NCBI GenBank assembly: GCA_950295325.1 | Contig: OX485804.1 | Coordinates: 7,872,001 to 7,936,000 of the forward strand | Direction of reading: 5' to 3' | DNA: 64,000 nucleotides | Source: Polytrichum commune | Taxonomy: Eukaryota; Streptophyta; Polytrichopsida; Polytrichales; Polytrichaceae | In this document: in pieces, positions 45,560 to 58,189 of the stretch | Layout: every line of letters starts with the position of its first letter | Numbering within the stretch: the stretch's first letter is position 1 | Made by a program: the position numbers and the translations under genes | The notes under the pieces: model-generated | The model's database searches: none | Told to the model about the DNA's origin: nothing | What the model saw: the letters and a program-made list of their open reading frames with translations, nothing else

Positions 45560-47700
45560 GGAATGGGCCGGCTACCTTAGGTCATGGAAGCGAGAACATT
45601 GCAACAAAAGTCGGGGTCTTGTTGCAGTCGGTTATGTCCGAGGGCCGTATCACATTGACCTTTGAAATGGGCGAATGGTATATACGTATAATAAGAACAT
45701 GAATACTAATAATACTCATATTACTATAGCTCGGAATGAATATATATGGGGTGCGAGAGAGGGAGTGAATCGCAATAAGCGCATGCCATGTACATGCACC
45801 GGATCCACCACACCGGTTGGACCGGCGGTCGACCGGTGGAGAAATAAATTTAGCCAGCCAAGGGAGGGGGGCCCACACATAAACGGGCTTCCTTATATAA
45901 GATGTAACGTGTCACAGCCGGGGGAAGCTTCTCCCCCATTGGCCCATTGTACCTTTTTCAGCAAGGGAGCAGGGGGTGGGCCCCGCTCTAGACAGTACTG
46001 GCTCATAACTCTGATGATCATCACAATTTGACTGGCGCGAATCCTGCCCCTTTTCTCCACGCCCGAGACATGCATCTACGAGGGGCGTAGATCCTAGAAC
46101 CCCCCTTCCTGTACAGATCCGCCCGTAGGCTAGGGCGCTAGCCCTTGAGTGCCGAGAAGGGGACAGGTGACAGGTGACAGCCGGCCAGGCCTTCGACGAG
46201 ATGGGCCCCACTTCCTGTGAGATGGGCCCCACCGCCTCTATCACTGAGGGAAAAAGGAGGTTCAGTAAACACACAACCCCCGTGAGTTTGTGGTGAGTGT
46301 ATCTCAAATGAACGGGGAGAAACGTGTTGCTAGTTGCAGATGAAGCAGTTGAGTTTGAGGAATAACCGGGTTGAGATTCAAGACATTCACTTATCATTTG
46401 GGGAAGAATCTACAAAATATGTTCAAGTTAATAAAGGGGAAAAACTGATGAAAAGATCACAACATGTCACCGTGTTGGACTTGGAAACACTAGGGTTTTG
46501 ACCGATTATATCCAAAAGTCTCTGCGGATATTAGAGTCGTTTGTAAAGCAAAGCAAAGCAAAGCAAAGAAAATGAAACCATGGGTTTAGTCCCAAACCAC
46601 GAGTTTATTGAGAAAGAACACAAAGTCACCCAAGTTTTGTGCTAATGCTTAAATTATCACACACGAAGAGTGGGTGTTGGGCTATGGGAAAAACCGGTAT
46701 TTATTCTCTCTTTTTTTGTTAACTTTATCCTACTAAGATGGATAGGCCAAACTATGCATCCACACATAGGCCGTTCTAAGATTTAAGACAACAGAGGTTC
46801 CATGTGCTGCATACCCCAAACTTTAGATCCCAAAATCCCTCTCAAAGATTGGGAGGTGAAACGAAGGGATCCCAAAACCCTCACCCGACTCTCAAAAGAG
46901 GCCCCAAATGCACGACACGCTAATGAACGAGGTCGTAAGCGGAAGTCGTCTCAAAGAAGGGTCAAACCCCACGGCGTCGTGCCTCGTTCGAGGGGCTCTA
47001 CAGAGAGCTCGAATGGAAGCCAACCGATCTCCGGCCTTTGAAACTACCGCAATTCGGCCCTGTTGATTCTAATCACGGGACCGCCCCGGGGGCCGGGGCA
47101 GCTGCCCGACCAGAAATGTAAAAATATACATGCCACAATAGAATCTCGCCTGCAGGCGTTTCCCACCCTTGGGCCGGGCCCAGCAGCTCCTCTGAAAGAA
47201 GAGGTGGGCGTCTTATTATTACTTAATAGGCCCTGGCCCATGACAGCCCAAGTGGGTACTTTATAGGGGAGGCCTTATTATTCACCACTAGCTAGGCAAG
47301 CTAGCTCCTAGGGCCTTTCTAAAGCGACTTATAAATTATAAAAAGCGCTCAGTTTGTGTCTGGATAAAGAGGGGGAGGGAGCGCCACGTCGCAGCAGGCC
47401 CCGGCTTTGTACAGAACCCAGACGGATATAGCTGACTTTCGGATGACTTTCCCTCGTGGATGATAAAGTCCACGTCTTTTCATCCATCCGTCGTGTGGTT
47501 TTAGATATTCTAGCCTCCTCCCACCCTCCCTACTCGCCCTGCGTAGCTGGCTAGGGTTAGCAGGCTACGGACAGGTAGGTGCGTGTGTGGGTGTGTGTGT
47601 GGGGCCGGCCGTGATCATATTGGATCTAGGGTTTTGGGTTTTTTCTTTAATGAGAGGCGCATTGGGTGGGGGCTCTACCCTACTAATCTAGGTGGTACAC
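45560..47700. other. GC-rich patch with promoter-like motifs, no clear gene
   Basis: Marked rise in G+C with GGGCCC, CCGGTT and GGCCGG clusters. TATATAAG at 45894-45901 could be a TATA box on the + strand. A CAG-GTAGGTG donor-like site near 47572 follows a region resembling an untranslated exon. No frame shows a recognisable motif; the 161-codon minus-strand frame at 45912-46397 runs across an R1 repeat and is unlikely to be real. Confidence 0.3.
46285..46535 (-). repeat. Dispersed repeat R1, copy e
   Basis: Read on the minus strand it gives AATCGGTCAAAACCCTAGTG, TTTCCAAGTCCAACACGGTG, TCTCAACCCGGTTATTCCTC and AACTCAACTGCTTCATCTGC, the order seen in the other R1 copies. A short (AAAGC)n run at 46545-46569 adjoins it. 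Confidence 0.65.
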
Positions 47701-50013
47701 TAGTACTAGAGTAGCTTCTCCTAGTGTGGGCCACCCCCTCATGCTAATTTTCCAACTAGAGCGCGCGGTGGGGCCACTAACCACCCATTTGTGGAAGTAC
47801 CACACACGTGGTGTTAGAATGATTGAGTCATGTTTTGTTGATCTATCTTTTTGTGTGTGTGCAAACCGACCGAACGTCGGGCCACATGTGACTTTCGAGC
47901 ATGCCGTGTGGAAAGCTCTCTAAACTTATCTATCACACTTGCGACACCATCACCCCTCCTTTAATTGCTGTGGAGAAACGGTGGACCCCATCCTTAACAA
48001 TATCTCATAATCATTTCGAGAGGGGGAAACAAAGAAGGAAGGGGAAAAGAAAGTCTATGGAGTTGCCACATCACTCGATCATCAACAAGATTGTATGACC
48101 CTTGCTCACACTACGTTTTTTGGTTGCGGGGCGGCATGGAAATTCGGTCGTGTGGCATGTTAATGAGAGCGGCGGTCCGGGTGACTTGGTATGTGATGCC
48201 AAGTGTCGAGTTGCCCCATCCGATGGTTGCAAGACAATTTGGTGCAAGTTGATGAAAAATGGTGTAGGATCGAATGCTTATATATAGAGATAACACGAAT
48301 TGGTGGAAATTTTAACTTTTTTCCTTCCTCCCGTACTTCCTTTCTTCTTCCTTTTCTCACTCCATCTTTGTTCTTTCCCACCTTTGGGTGTTTTGTTGGC
48401 CTTCATATACTTTGTGTCAAGTGGCTTCTAGTAAGTTCCAAACTCCCAAGAACGTGACGTTCCAAGGACCAAAACAACAGCATGGAACCGCATTAACCAA
48501 GGACCATAAAAGACACGTGCAACTAATAGTTAACACATGGACCACGACACTAACAACCTTGATCGTCCAATGTGTTTCTTTAAAAGTTTAGTTTCAATGG
48601 TCACGGTTGTCCAAGGAACAAGCACGTGACCTAATAGATCCCTGCCTTGATTCTCGTGTCCCCATCTCTAGCTTCCATACGCCTTGGTCCCTTAAGTTGC
48701 TCTCACCCAAATGGAGAATGGTCCACATATGAAGTTGGAGTTGGATTTGCTTTTCATACTCGAATCAAGTAGCAATAGTTGCTTACTATGGTCGGACCAT
48801 GATTAAAGGATGATGATGATGATGATGTTATTTTATACTAATTGTTGAAAGACCTTGGAAGTTGACTTTACGAGCAAGAATCACCTCAAAGTCGACATTT
48901 TGATAATTGCCCCACATAAATCATAGCCGTACCCCAATAGCCAATCTCCGAGATGGTCCTCGGCATCAATCCACGTTGGTAACCCCCCCCCCCCCCAATG
49001 AGCTTGAACATGTTCCACTTATTGAAATTGCACATTGCCGACAATCCTATAAGTACTTTTATTACAAAAAAACCAACTTTGTTTTACATATATCGTGCCC
49101 ATGGTAAATTACGTGCTAATAGCAATATCTAAATGTTTGCATTAACAATCATCAATTTGTGTATGTTAGAAGCGCAACCATCACCCCCCTCCCTCCAAAT
49201 AAAAATATAATACATACGCATGGACAAGAAAATCAAGTAAGGGCGTTTGATGACCAAAAGCAAACAACGGCGTGTAGTATGAATGACAAGTTGACATAAT
49301 ATATAACATGTGCATGTGAGTTGTTGACTTTGACCTCATTCCAAAACACACCCAATTTCTTAACATTCATATATCTCTATGATTTTAATTTAATTTAATT
49401 TTAATTTTCCATTTAGACCACATGCCTCATTGATCTCGAAGCAAATTAGGTTAAAGAATTTAAATTCATGTCTCCGCCCAACCTGCTATCAACCTATGGT
49501 ATACTTACACACGTTGACTGTAAGGTGACTTTGGAAACCGTTGTATGTATGTATCACTTATAAGATGGGGTCCCACTTTAAAGTCAAATAGGTTTTGTTC
49601 AATCCACCCCCCCCCCCACACACACATATATATATATATATAAGTTACTTGGAGCAATTCGAGAACCTACCCTTTTCCCAACGCCATTCGATGTGTTGGA
49701 GGGGATGCGGCATTAAACAAGTCTATCTCCCTTTGTCCTCTCACAAACGTGTCGATGGTGCAACAACCGAGATTGTTGATTGGAGAACGAAGGGGTGCGT
49801 GAGGGGAGAGGCCGGCAACAAGTGCACTTTTGAAGTTGACAAGGCCGGGGGGAATATGTGTTTTTAAACTTGAAAAAACTAAGGCGCACACACACACACC
49901 ATATATCGAGAGAGGAGCTTGCTTACTTATTAGAACGGCATCCAAACAACTACTACGGAGGAGAAGGATGTACACCTAGTAACATCCATCGTATTGGGGA
50001 GTCTTTAGATTAA
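47701..50013. other. Non-coding DNA, no recognised gene
   Basis: Holds a GATGAT run near 48810, C runs near 48981 and 49604, a CA-TA microsatellite at 49618-49642 and a CA run near 49888. Open frames are short and lack motifs. Confidence 0.6.
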
Positions 50014-50738
50014 GGTAGAGGGTGCTAAAATCAACACCCCATCCAAAATTAACACCTATAAACGCCTCCCAATTTTCAACAATTCATTATCTTGGAGTGT
50101 ATGCGGTGGTGTAGGAGTGTCTGGGCCCACAGAGTGACGGTTTTGGGTGTCATTAGTGGTGCCACCTCATAGCGGCCTTCACTACCTTCATGTAGGGTAG
50201 GTAATGGGCTCCACTCTATCTCGGGTTGGTTCAAGGTGGGATTAGGGTGGCTTGTTAACGCCCATTCTAGCCATTCTATTCACAACGCCAAGGAGGTAGG
50301 CCCACAAAGCACACAAGGGTCATTTCCCGGGATGCAACGGGGTTGGTTCCCGGGATGCAAGGTGATGGTTGTGCAAGTGAACCGGGAGGGATCATGGAGG
50401 TAGCCACTAGCCACGTCGCTTTGCACGCTATTACTACTCGGGCTTTGATGTAGTTTGGATCTAGTACCCAACTATGTTGTGTTGGTTCTAGGCAACGAAG
50501 GAGGGTTTCCTCATCATATGCAAGGTCGCCATACACGGGGCCTATGGATTGGTTTAAAGAAGCTCGTAGTTTTGACTTTGAATGTCCATCAAATATTCAA
50601 TCGAGACTAAAGAATATAGTTCTTCTTTCTCGATACCTATGTTTAGCCTAAAGACTAATATGAATATAGTGTCTATATCAACCACATCGCCATATGTATG
50701 TGCAATAGCTTAAAGTGTTGGTTTAAGCACCCCCTACC
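50014..50738 (+). mobile_element. 0.72-kb TIR element, copy B
   Basis: Ends GGTAGAGGGTGCTAAAATCA and, inverted, GGTAGGGGGTGCTTAAACCA. Matches 26946-27664 along its whole length. The 9-bp flanks TTAGATTAA and TTATATGTA agree at only 6 positions, so a target duplication is uncertain. Confidence 0.85.
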
Positions 50739-51304
50739 TTATATGTATGTGCGAATTACATAGCTACGTGGATGAGAGGCGACTTGGATAAGTAGCAAGT
50801 GGATATTGTCCAAAGCCTGCAAGCGGGCCTCTCCTACCACTTTGTCGCCGAGGAGGCCCACCTCACCAAAAAACACGCCTACACCCAAAAACGGCCTAAA
50901 AGGCCGATGAGTGACCCATTTATTTATAGCTATGTGAGTTTCCGTGCCACTAGCTAGCTAGCTAGCGCCACTCATCACTTACCAACTTGTTTGAAGCTCC
51001 TCCGAGCCACTTGAATGTGCATGTTTATTGATTATTGTCTCAGCTTTGCACCACGACAGCCTTACATCCTAGCTAGCTAGGCCAATGCAATGCCATCGCC
51101 CCGTTTGATGGGATTGAGCAGTGGTGAATTTTCACAAGGTCCCTAACATGTTCATATATAAAAAAAACACGCATTTTCAGTGGACAAGTTCTAAGAAAAT
51201 GAACCAGTTTTTGGACGTGTCGAATTCACTTTGGACGGGTTATGAAAATAACAAATTTTTTGATAAATTTTTCCAAAAACAAATGGTACAAATATCAGTT
51301 ACGT

Positions 51305-51322
51305 CATGTCATATATGACATG
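51305..51322. repeat. 18-bp perfect palindrome
   Basis: CATGTCATA followed directly by its reverse complement. Confidence 0.85.
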
Positions 51323-51489
51323 TGAATATAAGCATGATGCAATCAAACCACCAATACCCAATCAAAACATCAATCTTGAAGTGCTTGATTCACCTGCATA
51401 CATTAATTCATCGACCACAAAATTTAGAATGGGGTGGACTGGAAAGATGAGAATCGACAACAAACGATAGATAACTGACGAACATTGAA

Positions 51490-51560
51490 GGCATAATTTG
51501 TCAAGATCCTATTGTTTCCAAGTGCTACCAGTCACATGTCGTCATCTTTTGGTTTTTTGT
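51490..51560 (+). repeat. Dispersed repeat R1, 5' fragment (copy f)
   Basis: GTCAAGATCCTATTGTTTCC, AAGTGCTACC and GTCACATGTCGTCATCTTTT match the first half of R1. Confidence 0.5.
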
Positions 51561-54133
51561 CTTCTAATTTTTTACCAACATTGTAAGAGACTTATTCATA
51601 CCTCTTGCGAGACAGGTATTTTCATTTTCAAACCGGTTTTGGGGCGGGTTCTTTTTCTCTTTAACCTTTCCATGGACGGGTTGGTTTAGAAATTACCGGT
51701 TTTGGGACGGGTTGCAATTTTTTTTGCCTTTCAATTCAAGGTTTTTGGACGTGGACATGCAAAAACTTTGTGAAAAAACAGCCCTGGGATTGAGTGTCAC
51801 ATGCGTGATTAGTGTCGCTTACTTGGCTTATTTTGACGTGTATGGTAAGTTACACTAATCATCAACAACTTTGTTTTGTTTTGTTTCCCATGAGTGTCAT
51901 CTCGTGACACTCGGCATCTAGTTTAGTTTAGGTCCTTTGCATATAGTGCATTGTGACACTGAATCACATACATAGTGTGGTAGGAAAAACATGGTTATTT
52001 TGAATATGGCATTGTCATCTAGGACATGTTGGAAGCATCGATTTATATGTGTTGCAGGGTCGATTCAACACTTGGTTGACATAGAATGTGATCTTTCAGT
52101 ATAGGGCAATGCATTGAGGGGAAGGTTTGAGGGCAATGTCTCAAGGGCGATTGTTGAAAATCCCACGACGACCAATCCAAAGTGCATTACATTGCATAAA
52201 ACGCGTGCATTCTTTCCTTTTCTTGTACATTAGGCACTGTGCCTTGTGTGGGGGGTGTTATGGGCAATGCTTTGTACATGCCGAGATTCAATGTTGGCAT
52301 ATTGCCCTCCCTTCCAAAAGGAGGTTACTATGCTTGAGAACCGACATATATTAACAAACCAAGAAAGCAGGAATTGCATTATGATGAGTCCTAAATTTGG
52401 GGTTGCATTAAGGTCCAAGTTCACGACTCTTTTTAAGGGATCTTACTATTAGATTCATATGTATTCAATATATTTAATGGGCCCAATGTGAGATTGGATC
52501 CAAGTGCAAGAATCCCTTATTTAACTATGGGGGGGTATTTACCTTCCTTTGTTGAAACTTTCCAACCTATAAATAGATAAATGTATGCTAGATGGTATTT
52601 TCTAACATCCTATCATTATATATAAATTGTAGAGTTGCATAATCATAATCACCCTATCTTACATATAAGTAGTAGAATTTTTATGTGAACAATCTGCACA
52701 TACATTATGCATATAATACACTATCCATACATTACATCATGCAAATATTACTCTGCACATTACACACACAACCATCATACTTAAACTTTAGCATATTGCA
52801 TATGGTTCTTGAACCCCCTCAGGACACCCTAAATAAGCCAACCAACCCTTCCATCACCGGATGACGGTACTTTTCATCCAAAGGTGACCATTTAAACAAA
52901 TTCATTCACATGTCCACATACATTTTGCCTATTTCTCATCCAATGCCACTAATGGCAAATGATTTACATTAAACCTATAAATAAAAATCTGAACTTCATT
53001 TTATTTATGCTACTTTACATCTAAATAAAAAAATACCACAACTCAAATCACGCCATACATTATATATAATTCCCAAATTCACATTTAGAGGATGATATTG
53101 TATATCTAAAAAAAAATGTAAAAATTGTGTCTTGAATAAAATCCACCCTACATTTTCTCGCATGTGATTTTCTACATTTTTGCCAATGCCTGCCCCTAGC
53201 TCTAAGATTGATGAGAAAGTGGTTCTGTAACAAAGCCACTTGATAATTTCATACCTTGACCTCGACCCTAGTGCAAATCTCACTCTTCAACAATAGAATC
53301 ACTTGATTTTGGATTTATTTTATTTTATCTTGGACCTTCATGTGGTACCACCCTTTGCAAGAAAAACAAAGTCCTTCCAACATGGTCCATTGTCATCTAG
53401 GAATGTATGTCAAAACTCACATTTTGTGTCAAAATGGTTGCCACAACACATTTCAAATGGGCCATGTCTCTTTTCCTTCTAGTGCAAAGAGCATCATATG
53501 ATTTCTTCACATTCCTTCCAAACTAATTCAAACAAGTTCTTGTGAGGCACAATTGTTGTGTAGTTTATGTTTGTTTTCAAAAGAAAAGAAAAAAAAGTGC
53601 CACATGGTAGCACTAAATTTTTGACACATGTGATAAATTTTTGACTGCATATTACATTCTCTAAAACAACATACAAGTAATAACTAGTAAATGTAATATT
53701 GTGTAAGTGCATTAATGTGGTTTCCTTTTAACAAAATGCTCTTACACTTCATTACAATTTATTACATTATTTCTATCACACATTGGAAGTTTTTGTTTGC
53801 ATGTGAGAGGGGGATATTGCATACAAACATGCCTCCTATCCATTAAACAAAATCCGTTAAAATGACATGCAAGTTAAAGTTCTTTTTCCTAAAACAGATG
53901 GTGAAATTTTGTAGCTTCGAGGACCTCAAATTAGTGTAATGGGAGCAGCACACTTGATAGGAATCACCCAAAAAATCTACACAAAGACATGTTTTCAATA
54001 TGGACGGACAAAAGGCACACTCATGTGCAACAATTTCCTCTGGCCACGTCTACACGTGTGCCTTACCCACGAAAGTGAGTGTGGAGTGAACGTTGCAGCT
54101 GGGACATCCCTTGGTATAAGTTACACTCATAAA

Positions 54134-54269
54134 ATTATCAAGCAGTGTGTGTTCGTTCATGTGGACCCTAAGACTATAACCATGGGATGCCCTAACCTAG
54201 TGCCAATTCATATTGAATACTGGTTATATTCTCAAGGCCCACAAGAACGAACACACACTGCTTAATAAT
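54134..54269. repeat. Hairpin with 34-bp arms
   Basis: Arms 54134-54167 and 54236-54269 are reverse complements with three mismatches, around a 68-nt loop. The core of each arm is AAGCAGTGTGTGTTCGTTC (or its complement). The fold would be a long imperfect stem like a plant microRNA precursor or the foldback of a very short element. No target duplication is seen at the arm edges. Confidence 0.8.
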
Positions 54270-56233
54270 GTTAAAGTCAAAGACTCGACACTACAGAAAA
54301 TCATTTTCTTCTTCTGTGGGGGTCTATTTAGTATAAATCATACGAGTCAAGACTAAACTTTTCGTATTTCAAAATAGGATCTGAACACCAAAAGTTCCCC
54401 CCCGCTCGACTACAGTACCAAGCCAATGCTAAAGAATGTTGCGATGCTTTTCGTATACCTCACCATTTGCAAGTTGCACGACAAGATTTTTCATGCAGAT
54501 TCAATCCTGAGGCAGGACGAATGGTAAATTTGTGAAGTATTTTGGCATTTGACTAAGGCCCACTTACTGCAACATGGTCAATCTGGCATAGTTAGAGGTG
54601 GGAAATTTGTGGCACATCTTTAACTTATTGTCCAAGGATCTGTTGCACGTAACTTCAGCTATGGTTGCCCTTCTGGTCAATGACTTCACCTATTTCAATA
54701 TCTTTGGAGTGCGAAATCTGCAGGGGTTGACTGGTCATAGCCTAGTAGCCTCATACAGGAATTACAACCCTAAACTCCATAATATCAACCTCCTTAATGT
54801 CACTCCTCTTGTATCTTAAAACCCTTGGGAACGTATGTTCTTAGTTTAAATATCTCTCATTATTGTCATGTTTTGTATCATGGGTTTTGGACGCTAAAAT
54901 AAACAACCAGGATAATTCATACGATACGCTTTCATGCTTACATTGTCATCAATGTTACTATTGCAATGTTGACTTTGTATTGTTTCATAATGTCACATCC
55001 TAAACTATTTCTCTTTTTTTGTCACGCATCCATGTTAACACAATAGAGCTCCTTAAATGTCATGTGCAATTTGGATGCCACAAGCATGATATTATGGAGT
55101 TTAGAGTGTACATGTATCAGGTTGACAGCTATATCATTATACTTGAGTGAAGTTACCTTTTTTCCCCCCACTCCTTATATACTCAAGTTCATGTCGTAAG
55201 TGCTTGATACTACTATACGGTCTGTGCACTCACTGATCATGATGACAGCTTTTCGAGAAACTGTTAAATATTAAGAAAAGACGTGCACTGCTGAGTTTGC
55301 AGAGAACAACAATATTCATAGCAAACTTTCGACAAAAAAACCCTCTCACAACATTGGTCAGTAGACTTGAGATACTGTAAACATTGGAATCCCAATGTGC
55401 ATAACCCCTTAAGTTATGGGGACAAAATATATGCAGGCAAAAACTGATGAAGAATAAATTTGGAACTGAACATGGTCCCAAGTTATGGGAATAAAAGTAG
55501 GTTTGTAGTAGTTGAGTGGTTCCCAAGCACCCCTGGTATCCTGTCTCATCGAGCTACATCTAGCTCCTCCAAAACTCATTTAATTTGTAGGAGTTTAGAA
55601 TGGGCCAGAGTTGGGATGTAGTTATTGGCCCACCACCACCTGTTTCAAATGTCAAGAAAATATCTCAATGGGTTTCTTCGGAAGTTTCTCAATTCATAAA
55701 ATTATCTCTTACGGATGTCATAGGGTTTGTGAGGTTACCGCGCAAAAAGGATTGTCAGAACTTGATTATTCACAACAGGGTGCATAGAAAAGTATTAGAA
55801 GACAAAAATGATGACGGATTCTGTCATGTTAGGTTTAAAACGTGACCAGAGGAAACAGTTACCACCTAGGAATTCGGAACATTATGCCATGCATTACGTC
55901 ACACTTGCTAGCAGGCATATAAATGCCTGTATACAGCCAGCTCTCTGCTAGCTTATGATGAAATTCATGTGCAGTTAATTGTTATAAAACTGCATATGGA
56001 ATATACCTCAGGCGCAAGTTCTCTCTTTGCAGTGATCTTCTGCACCTGCAGTGCCTTCAATGAAAGCATACTTCCTGCAGTGCCAACTTCAATGGGCACT
56101 TCTCAGCATGGGTCACCATCCGTGACAACTTATCTATGCAAATTCTCTTTGCAGTAATAGCCTTTCTAAAAAGGCATTGCAGATTATGACGTTTTGATGC
56201 AATTAGATTAGGTTCAGGGAAGCTCATCTGAGA
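54270..56233. other. Non-coding DNA downstream of the GNAT gene
   Basis: Short frames at 54598-54819 and 55600-55845 lack recognisable motifs. CACTACAGAAAATC near 54290 resembles a CACTA element end but has no partner. The 3' untranslated region of the GNAT gene should lie in the last few hundred bases; no clear AATAAA signal was found on the gene strand. Confidence 0.5.
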
Positions 56234-57966
56234 CTACCCCGATGAAGTCAAATCACGAACCATCCTATACGCATCCCGACCTGGGGCATAATAGGATGTT
56301 ATAACAGTTTCTAGTGAGAAACCTAGTTTCTTATAAAGAGTTACAGCAGCAGTGCGTGATGGATCTACATGGAGGTTGACACACTGGACTTTTCTCTTGT
56401 GCAGTTGTTGAATAGCTGCAAGTAGCAAGGCTTCACCATAGCCTTGTCTTCGGCAGGTTTCTCTCACTGGCACATGTGCAATTTAGAGTTAACCATCCAT
56501 TGCTTTCACACTCATCAAAGAAACTAAACCAGATAAAATTGATGTCCAACAAATTGGAGGAAGTCATACTTGCTACATAACATTCTACATCGACTACAAA
56601 CTTACAATCACAAGTACTAGGTCAGCTTAAGAATCATGAACTCCATGTGGTTAATGCTGGACACTGTTTCCCAAAACTTATTCTGTAATATACAAATAGC
56701 AAGGTTTCAAGGACACCTGCAAGGATAGAAGAGAGTAAAAAACTGGCACCAAGGCTAAGATCCAAAGCAAATTCCACTGCTAATACTTTCATTACCAGAC
56801 TTTCTTCATAGAAGATGAGGTTATTCCTGTTGACACAACTGTGAAACATGAGAAGTGCAATAATGATTGAAGCACCTGCAAGCTTAGTAACAGAGGCTGC
56901 AAGGGAGGTCCAGGAGTACATGAGATACCCTGCAACTGCAGCTGGTTCTACGAGATCCTCGTCTTCCCCTTCCTTCTTCAGTGCATCATCTTTCAGTACA
57001 TACAATAGGGCTTGATTTCTCTTCGTAACCTCCTGCTCAGAAGTCCACATCTCAGAATAACCTCAAAACTATTTCCTCATAATCATCCAGCATTTTGACT
57101 CAAAAATGTTGGCAGCTTCTTTACTTTCAAGTTGATATTTACAAATGTTCACATGATACATGAGCAACCGTTGTTGTCTTTAAACGAGCAGAATGAGAAC
57201 GACAGACAAACAAAAAGAAAGTAGCAAAGAGATGATAATGTACACAAATTCAGTGACCTGCCATGGTATAGCAAAAGCTTATGTATAGCAAAAGCTTATA
57301 ATCCAAGAGAATCCGATCGATTATAAAACGTAATTGCTAATCTTGTGCGTTCTCATTCTTCATCCACAAAAATCGATGTTGCATTAAAATAGTACCTTTT
57401 CCACGTTAAGTCTTGTTCACAAACTCCAGTTGGACAGGCACCGAGCATGAGGAATTAGGGTTTAGGGTTTAGGGTTTGAGCTTCCACAATCAAAACAGAT
57501 CAACAACATCCATCCTCATTCCTCGTTGGTCAAATTGTGCGTCAAATTTCCTTGATTACAAAGCTCCCTAACCTGAGTGCAGATTAATTCGTGGAAAACT
57601 CTTGAATTCACTTGTTACTCATGCACGTGCATAAAGTGAACGCAAGTTTTTCTTCAGGATTTAAACCAGGAAAATTTGATGTGAAAGGTTTTTAATCTGA
57701 GGACCACGAACGTAGGTTGAATTATAGTCCGGTGAATCTTATTCAAGTAACACTATGGTTATGACACATTGGTACAAAAAGAAGATGAAACACGTGCTCC
57801 AGCAAGTTTGTACCTGAGAGAACGACGAAGACAGGGACTCGTGCTTGGGGAAGATACGGCGCTCCAAACGAGCGAATTCCTCCACCAAAGCTGTGTGAGC
57901 TTTCTGAGATTTCTGCGACGGAGGAGGCAACTTTCTGACCCGTTTGGGGGCCTCCTCATCCGCCAT
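56234..57966 (-). CDS. GNAT-family N-acetyltransferase, three exons, complete
   Basis: Coding exons on the minus strand: 57966-57814, 57050-56876 and 56466-56234, giving 186 codons. All junctions fit: CAG|GTACAA, acceptor ctgag, GCAG|GTGCTT, acceptor gtgccag; the Val codon of LAVRET is split G|TG at the last junction. The protein opens MADEEAPKRVRKLPPPSQKS and has FARLERRIFPKHESLS, then AGYLMYSW, and the acetyl-CoA loop RRQGYGEALL (the Q/RxxGxG/A motif) with VNLHVDPSRTAAVTLYKKLGF, the typical C-terminal GNAT block. It should transfer acetyl from acetyl-CoA to an amino group; the substrate cannot be read from sequence. Uncharacterised short plant GNAT proteins share this build. Introns are 763 and 409 bp. 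No damage seen; likely functional. Confidence 0.9.
57455..57477 (-). promoter_or_regulatory. Telo-box repeat in intron 1 of the GNAT gene
   Basis: Three AAACCCTAA units in a row on the gene strand. Single telo-boxes are known regulatory elements near the start of many plant genes for growth and translation, and can recruit Polycomb proteins through TRB factors. Here it lies 336 bp into the first intron. Confidence 0.6.
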
Positions 57967-58147
57967 TCCTTTACAGCACGCTCGCCATAGCCGTCGCAGC
58001 CATGGCTCATACCACGTTCGCCATAGCCTGTCCTATCGCCCGACGATAAACACCAACGATAAACGATCACACATTGCCTCTCTGGATGGATGGATGACCT
58101 TTCTAGCACTTGGTTGCATACCTCTCATCCATGAGGATTATCTAAAG
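57967..58147 (-). promoter_or_regulatory. 5' flank and leader of the GNAT gene
   Basis: GC-richer than its surroundings, with repeats of GGCTATGGCGA near 57985-58030. The start codon context is AAGGAATGGCG (purine at -3, G at +4). No clear TATA box. A diverged copy of this segment lies at 62958-63110. Confidence 0.5.
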
Positions 58148-58189
58148 TTCACAAAATTTTGAAGCTTCAAAGACCCAAAATTGGTTCAT

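Larger units (their letters stand above)
50739..54133. other. Non-coding DNA with repeat fragments
   Basis: Includes an R1 5' fragment near 51490-51560, a palindrome at 51305-51322, CTAGCTAG runs near 50950 and 51070, and part of a GA-ended miniature element near 53799-53870. No gene recognised. Confidence 0.6.

Noticed and set aside
45912-46397. 161-codon minus-strand ORF
   Set aside because: It runs through a dispersed R1 repeat copy and GC-rich low-complexity DNA; no recognisable domain.
56234-57050. Membrane protein from unspliced exon 2 (hydrophobic stretch SIIIALLMF...)
   Set aside because: The hydrophobic residues lie after the GCAG|GTGCTT donor and are intron sequence; splicing restores an unbroken GNAT domain.
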